The translations under genes and the position numbers were made by a program. 64,000 bases of DNA from positions 186,001 to 250,000 of the forward strand of contig JBAZHC010000003.1 in assembly GCA_041652575.1 (NCBI GenBank), given 5' to 3'. Below are positions 35,584 to 43,217 of the stretch, one piece after another. Position 1 is the first letter of the stretch. Each line of letters begins with the position of its first letter. The DNA is from Phycisphaerae bacterium (GTDB lineage Bacteria; Planctomycetota; Phycisphaerae; Sedimentisphaerales; UBA12454). The notes beneath the pieces were generated by a model. It saw nothing but the letters and a program-made list of their open reading frames with translations, searched no databases and had not been told where the DNA came from.

Positions 35584-38325
35584 TTATTTTATTGTATTGA
35601 ATTCTATCTTATCACTTTCATTAGCAAATTTTATATCAGCTTCCGCTTTAATCTTCTGAATGTAATCCAGAACTATCTGTTCTTTCTGCTTGTTGGTAAG
35701 AACCTCTACAATTTGACCTTTTGCCTTATCGAGACTACAGGTATTGGCATTGGCATATTCGACAAGTTTTATAATATGGAAACCGAAATTAGTCTCTACG
35801 ACATCGCTTACCTGACCCGGTTTAAGTGAATAAGCCGCCTTTTCAAATTCTGAGACAAAAGTGCCTTTGGGCTGCATACCCAAGTCTCCTCCATTCTTTG
35901 CTGAAGGACATTGTGAATATTGTTTTGCAAGTTCTTCGAAGTTTCCACCGGCTTTTATCTTCCCCAGAATTTCCTGCGCCTTCATTTTAGCTTGTGCTTT
36001 GGCTCGTTCAGGGCGATTGTTATTCTTTTCAGGTATTATAAGTATATGCTTTGTGTGCATCTTTTCAGGTTCCTGGAATTGCTGACTATTTGCGTCATAG
36101 TACGCCTTAATCTGTTCATTGGTGGGGGCTTTTATTTTATTGGCAAACTCGCCTTCTATCAATTTTTCAAACATTAATTTCTTGCGCATATTCGATTCGA
36201 ATTCGCTTAAAGTTGTGCCATAAGACTTGAGAAGCGATTTGAATTCATCAATTGTTAAATTCTGCTCGGCAATTTGTTTGTTAGTCTGCTCATCTATGTC
36301 AGATTGGCTGACGGTAATATTCTCCTGCCTTTCCTTCTGGGCCAGAAGCTCTTCGATTACCAATTGCTCTACGATGCGTTTTCTCAACTGCTGACGATAT
36401 TGATCCTGCATATTCAGAGGAATCCTGCTTGTAAGTTGTTCCATTCTTGCCTGCAGCATTTTTTCTATCTGCCCTTCAGTAATTTTTGTGCCGTTAACCG
36501 TTACAACAGCGGCACTTGAATCAGTTATTTGTTGTGGTTGCGGAGGTTCAGTTAAATTTCCGGTATTAGGACTGTAATAGCCGTCTATCTTCTTTTTCAA
36601 AGTTAATGCTTCGCTGTTATCAGGATATAATTCAAGTGCTTTACCTAAAGCCTTTAACGCCTCTTTACTTTGTTCCTTATTGTCTCTTGCTTTAGCATAA
36701 GATAATAGTTCATCGAATTCTTTCTGATTTTCCTTTTCAACTATTTTTTTTCTCTCCGCTTCAATATTATACTGCACAGTCTTTTTAACAGAATCAAGCT
36801 TAAGTTGTGTTGAAGTAACCTGCTTGAAAGATAATGCTTTTGTGTAATTTTCAATCACTAAATCAAGGTTATTTGCTTTTTCCGCACCTTCCGCCTTGGC
36901 TAAATATAAATTATGCTGACAGGTCGCGAGTTCATCTTTAATTTCGCTATCTTCAGGCTTTATTTCTAGTGCTTTTTGGTAAAATTTCACGGCATCAGAT
37001 AAATTACCTTTTTTTTCAGAGGCTTGTGCCTGAGCAATCCATTTGTCATATTCTTGTTTTTTCCTATCAGCCTCAATCTTATCCTGTTCTAACTTTTTCT
37101 CTTTTTCCTCTACCAATTTCTTTTGTTTTTCAGCTTCGGCTTCTTTTGCAATCTCCTGGGCAGTCTTTTCAACCTGCTTTTGAACGTTAGGTATAGTTAT
37201 CGGTTTTATAGGAGACTGCGGCTCTATCGCTGATTTTTCAGAAACAGGCCTCTGCGTAATATCTGCTGCCGTCTGTTGAGCATTTTGACTACGGTATTTC
37301 ACAAAAATCATCAAGGAAATAATCACGGCAATAGCCAGAACCGCTGCGACCAAAGCTCCTATCTTCTTTTTTTGGGCTTTTTGTCTTTCAACTTTTATAT
37401 TTATCGTTTGGGCATAATCCAGCGTATCTTTATAATGCTTTGGCGTATCTTTTTTAACCGGCTGCCAATTAAGAATTGCTGAATCTGCACCAAGGCCAGC
37501 CAATAATTCTTTGGCGCTTTCCTGCCGGTCATTCGGTTCTTTGGAAAGGGCTTTCAGCAGAGCCGTGTTTTGCTTTTGGCTAAGTTTATCCAAGGGCTGG
37601 GGCGGCACATTCATAATCTGATATTCTATCGAACCACGCCAGAAAGGCGGTTTGCCGGACAGACATTCGTATATACTTGCGGCAAGAGAATAAATATCGC
37701 TGTGATGGTCGGGTTTGCCACCGCGAAATTGTTCCGGAGCCATATAAAGCAGTGTCCCGCTTGTTTCTTTGCCGGTAATATGAGTCATAGATTCTTTAAG
37801 CTGCCTTGCGATACCGAAATCGGCAATTTTTGCAACGCCGTCTTTAGTAAGCATTATATTGGCAGGCTTTATATCCCTGTGCAAAACATGCTGTGAGTGT
37901 GCATAATCAAGCGCTGCGGCAACTTGTGTAAATATTTTAAGAGTTTCGTCAACGCTTAATACTCCGTCAGCAGTGATTTTATCCTCTAAGCTTCCTCCAT
38001 TAATATATTCCATTACAAGGTATTTTATGGCTTCATCAGACTGGAAGTTATGCAAACGAACAATATTATGGTGAGACAATGCAAGGTCTGTTCTTGCTTC
38101 TCTGCAAAGATTATCTATCGCCCTTTTGTTATTAGCCAAAAGTGTCGGCAAAACTTTTATGGCTATTTCAATATCAAGTTCCAAGTCTTTGGCCAAATAG
38201 ACTGCCCCCATTCCGCCGGAGCCGATTTGGCGGATGATCTTATATCGTCCGCTTAGAATCTGCCCGCCCGGTTCACCCGGTATCGTTGGGGCATTGTCTA
38301 AAGTGTCAAAATCATCCTTACTCAT
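35584..38325 (-). CDS. transmembrane Ser/Thr kinase fused to SurA/PpiC peptidyl-prolyl isomerase region
   Basis: A 913-residue protein. The N-terminal tail FDTLDNAPTIPG and the kinase domain (about 28-280; GSGGMG 35-40, Lys57, HRD 149-151, DFG 169-171, APE 196-198) are close to those of the 1051-residue kinase. One transmembrane helix (about 321-343) leads to a charged coiled coil (about 385-425), TPR-like helices (to about 600) and a SurA-N/parvulin region at the C terminus (VTVNGTKITEGQIEKML; then HILI, FEELAKQYSQCPSAKNGGDL, GFHIIKL). Parvulins act on unfolded envelope proteins, so this may be a kinase that senses misfolding outside the membrane. An AAAGGAAAAG stretch precedes the ATG. Both domains look complete. 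Confidence 0.9.
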   Translation of the reverse strand: MSKDDFDTLDNAPTIPGEPGGQILSGRYKIIRQIGSGGMGAVYLAKDLELDIEIAIKVLPTLLANNKRAIDNLCREARTDLALSHHNIVRLHNFQSDEAIKYLVMEYINGGSLEDKITADGVLSVDETLKIFTQVAAALDYAHSQHVLHRDIKPANIMLTKDGVAKIADFGIARQLKESMTHITGKETSGTLLYMAPEQFRGGKPDHHSDIYSLAASIYECLSGKPPFWRGSIEYQIMNVPPQPLDKLSQKQNTALLKALSKEPNDRQESAKELLAGLGADSAILNWQPVKKDTPKHYKDTLDYAQTINIKVERQKAQKKKIGALVAAVLAIAVIISLMIFVKYRSQNAQQTAADITQRPVSEKSAIEPQSPIKPITIPNVQKQVEKTAQEIAKEAEAEKQKKLVEEKEKKLEQDKIEADRKKQEYDKWIAQAQASEKKGNLSDAVKFYQKALEIKPEDSEIKDELATCQHNLYLAKAEGAEKANNLDLVIENYTKALSFKQVTSTQLKLDSVKKTVQYNIEAERKKIVEKENQKEFDELLSYAKARDNKEQSKEALKALGKALELYPDNSEALTLKKKIDGYYSPNTGNLTEPPQPQQITDSSAAVVTVNGTKITEGQIEKMLQARMEQLTSRIPLNMQDQYRQQLRKRIVEQLVIEELLAQKERQENITVSQSDIDEQTNKQIAEQNLTIDEFKSLLKSYGTTLSEFESNMRKKLMFEKLIEGEFANKIKAPTNEQIKAYYDANSQQFQEPEKMHTKHILIIPEKNNNRPERAKAQAKMKAQEILGKIKAGGNFEELAKQYSQCPSAKNGGDLGMQPKGTFVSEFEKAAYSLKPGQVSDVVETNFGFHIIKLVEYANANTCSLDKAKGQIVEVLTNKQKEQIVLDYIQKIKAEADIKFANESDKIEFNTIK

Positions 38326-38377
38326 TTATCTTTTCCTTTTTATTCCATCAGCATTTATCCGCGTTCATCTGCGGTTA

Positions 38378-38902
38378 CTAACCGGCACTAAAGGTATCCT
38401 GTATTCGCATTTTCTCGAGTTCGCCGGCAAGCCAGATTATGAAAAAAACTGAAAATACAAAAGCCGCAATCAGCATCACATCAATAAGCTTACTGAACTG
38501 AAAAGCCGCAAACACAAACGCCAGTAACAAACCTGAACCTGAATAAATGATAATTAAAATCGCATTAACAAAATTCGACTCCTGCGCTAGCATCTTATTT
38601 ATTAAAGGCACCGTAGCCAAACAGAGCAGCGAATATATCACAAGCCAGGATAAAATCCGCATACACGGATTAACCTTTTGTATCGCCGCAATAGCCGGAT
38701 TAGCTGATAATTGCTCTGCTTGAACCTGCTGGGGTTCAGCAGGCTGATTTTTTTGTTCGTTATGAATTTGAATGGTGCCGAACGGCAAAGAAACTTTTTG
38801 CGGAATAGATTTAACAAACGTATAACCCTGCCAGGAGCCGAATACAATCAAGGCTGTTAAAGCGTAACCCGGTCTTAATAATTTCAAAATTGTTCCCAAC
38901 AC
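38378..38902 (-). CDS. small polytopic membrane protein
   Basis: A 174-residue protein with one hydrophobic segment near the N terminus, a hydrophilic Gln/Pro-rich loop (about 45-75), and three further membrane segments (about 82-165). No family is recognised. The start is GTG at 38902, 3 bases after the stop of the AAA gene, with GGAG inside the end of that gene, so translation is probably coupled to the Vps4-like ATPase. A role as membrane anchor or receptor for the ATPase module is plausible but unproven. Confidence 0.65.
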   Translation of the reverse strand: MLGTILKLLRPGYALTALIVFGSWQGYTFVKSIPQKVSLPFGTIQIHNEQKNQPAEPQQVQAEQLSANPAIAAIQKVNPCMRILSWLVIYSLLCLATVPLINKMLAQESNFVNAILIIIYSGSGLLLAFVFAAFQFSKLIDVMLIAAFVFSVFFIIWLAGELEKMRIQDTFSAG

Positions 38903-38905
38903 TTT

Positions 38906-40030
38906 TTAGTCTCCACTTCGGTTTTGCCGATAAATTTCATACTTTGTGAGTATTTTCGCATCTACGCTCGGCCTTGCTTTTTGCAGTGCCTTTTCGATAT
39001 CTTCTGCGGTTACGATTTGCTCATCGCCGGTATCAATCTGTCTTTGATACGGCAAATCAGTTACCGCTTCGGTAAATCCTTTAATATCTGCGCCGGAGAA
39101 ACCTTCAAGATGCTCTGCAAGTATGTCAACGTTTATATCCTCGGCCTTTGGTACATCTTTAAAATTGTCTTCAATCATTTTTAGCCTTGCCTTAACATCC
39201 GGCAGAGGAACATAAATCAGTTCATCGAACCTGCCCGGCCGAAGTGCCGCCTCGTCCATATCCCACGGTCGATTTGTCGCTCCCAGAAGCAGCAGCATAT
39301 TCTCCCGTTTTTCAAGACCATCGACCTGTGAGAGAAATTCCGGAATGACACGGTTCATAACCGTTGAATCGCCGCCGCGTTTGGCGACAATGGCCTCTGT
39401 CTCATCCATAAAAATTACACATCGCGGATACTTTTTAGCCGCACTGAATAATTCGCAAACATTCTTTTCGGCAGAGCCTACCCATTTGCTCATAATATCG
39501 CTGCATTTTACGCTCATAAACGCAGCGTCTAATTCGCAGGCGATAGCGCGGGCAATCATCGTCTTTCCCGTTCCCGGCGGGCCATAAAGCAAAACACCGC
39601 CGCCGGCTCTCTTCCTAAACTTCTGCGTAATTTCCGGATGTTGCAGCGGATATATAACCCTTAATTGAATCACCTTTTTAACATCTTCCAGCCCTGCCAC
39701 ATCGTTAAAGCTGGTCTTTGGTGGATTAGTTACTATCCATTTATCCGCTTTCGTTTCAACCTCTTCATCATCAACAGTCTTTATCTGAGTTGATTTGTGT
39801 TTATCTGCTGTCATCTGCGATTTGTTTTCTAATTCTTCAGCGATATCGATAAGACGCTGTGCTTTATTTAATCGTTCCTGCTTGAATTCCGCATCAGTTT
39901 CTCTTGCAAGAGAGCAGAGGTATTTAGCCGCCATAAGATAGTGCATCCTCGCATTGGGATAGTCCCCTGCCTTATGGGCCGCTATTCCTTCATTATGATG
40001 ACTCTTATATGTCTCGAACAAAAATCGCAT
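38906..40030 (-). CDS. MIT-domain AAA ATPase, Vps4-like, with complete catalytic motifs
   Basis: A 374-residue ATPase. Residues 3-70 look like an MIT three-helix bundle (HHNEGIAAHKAGDYPNARMH, then KYLCSLARE). The AAA module has GPPGTGKT 150-157, pore loop SDIMSKWVGSAEKNV 177-191 (compare Vps4 SDLVSKW), Walker B VIFMDE 205-210 with an intact Glu, sensor-1 ATNRPW with Asn253, and Arg264/Arg267 in LRPGRFDE. A GFSGADIKG segment and a C-terminal helix with RPSVDAKILTKYE follow, as in the Vps4/katanin group. It is probably the active hydrolase paired with the divergent paralogue at 32840. Its ATG directly abuts the TAA of the small zinc-ribbon ORF, with AGGAGA in that ORF's last codons. Confidence 0.87.
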   Translation of the reverse strand: MRFLFETYKSHHNEGIAAHKAGDYPNARMHYLMAAKYLCSLARETDAEFKQERLNKAQRLIDIAEELENKSQMTADKHKSTQIKTVDDEEVETKADKWIVTNPPKTSFNDVAGLEDVKKVIQLRVIYPLQHPEITQKFRKRAGGGVLLYGPPGTGKTMIARAIACELDAAFMSVKCSDIMSKWVGSAEKNVCELFSAAKKYPRCVIFMDETEAIVAKRGGDSTVMNRVIPEFLSQVDGLEKRENMLLLLGATNRPWDMDEAALRPGRFDELIYVPLPDVKARLKMIEDNFKDVPKAEDINVDILAEHLEGFSGADIKGFTEAVTDLPYQRQIDTGDEQIVTAEDIEKALQKARPSVDAKILTKYEIYRQNRSGD

Positions 40031-40297
40031 TTACTCTCCTGCCGCCATAACAACACAATTGGTGTTGATGACCCGATTGATAAACGATTTCCTGCCGGTG
40101 GCAACGATTAAATTAAGGATATTGTGTAGGAATAGGGTTTGTCCTGACCCAATTGTAACCGCACGGTCAAGGGCTTTCTTGCCTCTGCTGTCAAGCATTG
40201 ACCCACAATGCTTACACTTTACGGCATTATCTCCAACTTCCTCAGGACAACGCTTCAAATTATTCCTCTGTACAAAATTGTTGTCGATAAACGTCAT
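40031..40297 (-). CDS. 88-residue zinc-ribbon-like leader ORF
   Basis: Residues 14-50 (LKRCPEEVGDNAVKCKHCG ... ALDRAVTI) match the N-terminal zinc ribbon and TLDxAxT segment of the kinase at 21279. The first knuckle has lost its second cysteine, so only three of four ligands remain. The rest (SGQTLFLHNILNLIVATGRK) is unlike its neighbours. There is no Shine-Dalgarno sequence, but the stop abuts the AAA start with no gap, and a good promoter lies 80 bases upstream, so it is probably the first cistron of the right half of the cluster. A decayed duplicate is the alternative. Confidence 0.5.
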   Translation of the reverse strand: MTFIDNNFVQRNNLKRCPEEVGDNAVKCKHCGSMLDSRGKKALDRAVTIGSGQTLFLHNILNLIVATGRKSFINRVINTNCVVMAAGE

Positions 40298-40376
40298 AAA
40301 ATACCAAACATTCTAATAACTGACCAGTAAATTCCACTAAAACAATCCGATATATTACTTCTTAGCTTGCTCCGAT

Positions 40377-40405
40377 AAAATAGCACTTAAAGTATATAGT
40401 GTCAA
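40377..40405 (-). promoter_or_regulatory. sigma70-type promoter of the Vps4/ESCRT-like half of the cluster
   Basis: On the minus strand TTGACA (40405-40400) is followed after 17 bases by TATTTT (40382-40377). The consensus -35 box and ideal spacing make this a strong candidate. It lies about 80 bases upstream of the zinc-ribbon leader ORF and the MIT-AAA gene. Confidence 0.6.
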
Positions 40406-40556
40406 GTAAAAAACTATAAAATATTTAAAAATTACATAAAAGATAACAAAATCAAATAAAATACCTTAAAAAACAGGCATATTTACATTAAAATTCCTAA
40501 AAATTGATGTTTTATATCTAACAGATAGGTGTTAAGTCCATCATTCAGGAGATAAT

Positions 40557-40694
40557 TTGTCGCAAAAAGGCTTTTTGTATGTTTTATGCAGGGATAAAGA
40601 AAGTGTTGGCACAATCCAGAGAAAAGTTGACGAATGGTTCAAAAGCTCTAAATCTGAACAAACAGCAAATAGTAATCCTTGTAATCGTACCTGA
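40557..40694 (+). CDS. possible 45-residue ORF
   Basis: A TTG at 40557 preceded by AGGAG (5 bases of spacing) opens a frame that reads MSQKGFLYVLCRDKESVGTI and ends at TGA 40692-40694. The composition looks protein-like (hydrophobic strand, then a KVDEWFKSS helix), but no homologue comes to mind. It could be a small protein or the broken start of a lost gene. Confidence 0.25.
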   Translation: MSQKGFLYVLCRDKESVGTIQRKVDEWFKSSKSEQTANSNPCNRT

Positions 40695-40697
40695 CTG

Positions 40698-43136
40698 TTA
40701 TGGAACTGCCGGACGCAGCGGGCACTGCTGAGCTTTAATAATTATATCAGTCTGCCCCAGGCCATCGCTTTGAGCTGTGAGTTTTATATCGCCGGCGGTT
40801 TTTCCAGACTGGACAATTACCTGAGCCAGGCCGTTAAATACTTTTCTTTGAGAAGCTCTATCCGATTCGTGGCTGCTCGGGTCGCCGTTGCCTACGCCGA
40901 TGATTTTTCCATTTTCGCTTATTTCAAATTTCACCAGGTTGTCGGCCGGCGAACAGATTCTATCATTCGCATCGCGTATCTCAACCCGCACCATCGAGAC
41001 ATCTTCGCCATCGGCGTTAATCGATGCGCAATCCGGAATCAGCGATATTTTCGCAGGCGCACCGGCAGTTTCGACTTTGGCCTGAGCTATTTCCTTGCCA
41101 TCCTTATATCCTTTCACAAGAAGTGTGCCGGGGACATATTTAACTTTCCATCGCGCATCGCCGTATTCGACGACAGATTGTCTGCCAAGACTTTTGCCGT
41201 TAAGAAATAATTCCACTTCGCTGCAATTAGTCAGGCACCGCACGTCGATATCCTGCCCTTCTTTTCCGGCCCAGTTCCAGTGCGGCAGTATATGCAGCAC
41301 CGTTTTATCGCCCCACCATGCCTGATAGTAATAGAAATTATCTTTCGGATAGCCGCAGGTATCCATAATGCCGAAATGCGAACTGATACACGGCCAGCGA
41401 TAAGGCGTCGGTTCGCCGCGATAATCGAAGCCGGTCCAGATAAATGTGCCCATAATCCATGGACGCTCGGCGTAAAATTTCAGGCAATCCATCGCGTTAT
41501 AACCCCATCTCGGGCCGTTTGCGTCGTAAGCAACGACGTATCCTTTTGTTTCGTCATTCTGATAAATACCGCGCGTGCATAATGTGCTGGCGTCTTCCGA
41601 CATAAGAATCGGCATTTTCGGATGAGCTTTTCTGAACGCGTCTATATTCTGATGATTATAATTGAATCCCTGAATATCAACGACATCCGTCATACCTTTG
41701 CCGTATCCGCCGTTCATCGCCATTGTTATAGGTCGGGTAGAGTCAAGATTTTTGACGGTTCTTAACATTGTTTTCCCGATTCGCAGGCCGTAGTCGTTGC
41801 CCTGAATACTTCCTTCCTCATTGCCGAGCGACCACATAACTACACACGGATGATTGCGGTCGCGCAGAATCATACTTTCAAGCTGACCGAGTACCTCCGG
41901 AGATGAGCCCATCGTTCGAGTCTCGTCCATAACGAGCATTCCTAACTTATCACAGGCTTCAAGAAGTTCAGGAGTCGGCGGGTTATGTGAAGTTCGGTAG
42001 GCATTGCAGCCCATTTCCTTAAGCTGTTTGATGCGATAATACTGGATATGGTCGGGCAGAGCCGAGCCTACCCCTGCGTGGTCCTGATGATTGCAGGTTC
42101 CTTTTAAGAATATTTTTTTGCCGTTCAGGAAGAAACCTTTGTCGGCATCGAAAGAAATCGTTCGTATTCCAAATGGCGTTTCATAACGGTCAACTATTTT
42201 GCCGTTTTGTTTTACGACTGATACGAGTTTATAAAGATATGGCGATTCGAGAGACCATAATTTTGTGTCTTTGATTTTAATTTTGCAGGATAATTGACTC
42301 TGATTCCACGGTTCGACAGTATTGTTTGCGATGGTAATTTCAGCGATATTTTTCCCGTCGGCATCCTCAATAAAAGATTGCAGTTCGACAACTGCTGTTC
42401 CATTGTTTTCATTAATAACTTTAGTCTGCACATTTATTGTCGCGTTAGAATCTTTTATATCAGACGTAACGAAAGTTCCCCAGCGGGCAATATGAACAGG
42501 ATTGGTTTTTGTCAGCCAGACGTGGCGGTAAATGCCGCCGCCTTCATAGAACCAGCCTTCCTGATTTGTGACATCAGCGCGCACGACAAGCACGTTTTTG
42601 TCGCCATATTTTATATTATCGGTAACATCGAAACTGAAGCTGTTATAGCCGCTGAAATTTCTGCCGAGGAGGAAATCGTTCAGCCAGACATAACAATCAC
42701 GGAAAACGCCATCAAATTCGAGCAACATTCTTTTGCCTTCATCTTCTTTGGGTATGTCGAATGTTTTTCGATACCAGCCGATTGTGTTTGTAGGGAAATT
42801 TCTGCCAACAGGTTTGAAACCATGATTTATCTCTGCGCACGGGTCGAATGGCAGTTCAACAACCCAATCGTGCGGCAGATTGATTGATTCCCAATCACTG
42901 TCATTAAAATCATCTTTGTTAACTTTGAGCCAAGTGGTGGCTTTGCCGAACATGCATTGTTTGCCAAATTCAAAATCTTTATTTATGTCTGAGTTGTGGC
43001 CAGGGTGGAACCGCCAGTTAAAATCCATTAATAAATGCTGACGCGGATTTTCTGCAGCGGTACTGGCTCCTGTTATGCAGGTAAAACATACGATTAGCGA
43101 AATAATCAGTTTTATGGAAATTGATTGCGGCTTCAT
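40698..43136 (-). CDS. secreted GH2 beta-galactosidase-like enzyme
   Basis: An 812-residue GH2 protein with a signal peptide (ISLIVCFTCITGASTA). The sugar-binding domain, the immunoglobulin-like domain and the TIM barrel follow in the usual order. The acid/base Glu440 sits in WSLGNEEGS and the nucleophile is probably Glu514 in LMSEDAS. A C-terminal beta domain (LINADGEDVSMVRVEIRD-type) is typical of Bacteroidetes and planctomycete beta-galactosidases. It is the last gene of the galactan locus, 81 bases after GH53, and should release galactose from oligosaccharides in the periplasm. Beta-glucuronidase or mannosidase activity cannot be fully excluded. Confidence 0.85.
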   Translation of the reverse strand: MKPQSISIKLIISLIVCFTCITGASTAAENPRQHLLMDFNWRFHPGHNSDINKDFEFGKQCMFGKATTWLKVNKDDFNDSDWESINLPHDWVVELPFDPCAEINHGFKPVGRNFPTNTIGWYRKTFDIPKEDEGKRMLLEFDGVFRDCYVWLNDFLLGRNFSGYNSFSFDVTDNIKYGDKNVLVVRADVTNQEGWFYEGGGIYRHVWLTKTNPVHIARWGTFVTSDIKDSNATINVQTKVINENNGTAVVELQSFIEDADGKNIAEITIANNTVEPWNQSQLSCKIKIKDTKLWSLESPYLYKLVSVVKQNGKIVDRYETPFGIRTISFDADKGFFLNGKKIFLKGTCNHQDHAGVGSALPDHIQYYRIKQLKEMGCNAYRTSHNPPTPELLEACDKLGMLVMDETRTMGSSPEVLGQLESMILRDRNHPCVVMWSLGNEEGSIQGNDYGLRIGKTMLRTVKNLDSTRPITMAMNGGYGKGMTDVVDIQGFNYNHQNIDAFRKAHPKMPILMSEDASTLCTRGIYQNDETKGYVVAYDANGPRWGYNAMDCLKFYAERPWIMGTFIWTGFDYRGEPTPYRWPCISSHFGIMDTCGYPKDNFYYYQAWWGDKTVLHILPHWNWAGKEGQDIDVRCLTNCSEVELFLNGKSLGRQSVVEYGDARWKVKYVPGTLLVKGYKDGKEIAQAKVETAGAPAKISLIPDCASINADGEDVSMVRVEIRDANDRICSPADNLVKFEISENGKIIGVGNGDPSSHESDRASQRKVFNGLAQVIVQSGKTAGDIKLTAQSDGLGQTDIIIKAQQCPLRPAVP

Positions 43137-43217
43137 AATTTATCTCCTGTGCTATTCCTTAAAGATTATAAAATCAGAGCAGGAACATAACAACTGCTTT
43201 GGCAAAACCACCAGTTA

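Larger units (their letters stand above)
40298..40697. other. AT-rich intergenic region at the head of the kinase/ESCRT-like cluster
   Basis: A 400-base stretch, very AT-rich between about 40380 and 40500. It contains the promoter of the leftward cluster and one possible short rightward ORF, both listed separately. No terminator is clear for the leftward GH2 gene, which ends at 40698. Confidence 0.5.

Noticed and set aside
19330..40297. The ESCRT-like cluster could be archaeal or eukaryotic DNA mis-assembled into the contig.
   Set aside because: The genes have bacterial ribosome-binding sites, sigma70-type promoters, lipobox and signal peptides, and they sit between clearly bacterial sugar loci with matching style and gene overlap, so contamination is unlikely.
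19330..40297. The cluster might be a phage-defence island because of kinases, AAA ATPases and FHA.
   Set aside because: No nuclease, toxin, methylase, reverse transcriptase or mobile-element gene is present, and most partners are envelope or membrane proteins. An envelope or membrane-remodelling role fits better.
40031..40297. Calling the 88-residue zinc-ribbon ORF a pseudogene outright.
   Set aside because: It lost one cysteine but its frame is open, lies behind a strong promoter and abuts the AAA start codon, so a coding or coupling role remains possible.
42294..42887. A 197-codon rightward frame opposite the GH2 gene.
   Set aside because: It is antisense to conserved GH2 domains and has low-complexity, non-homologous content.
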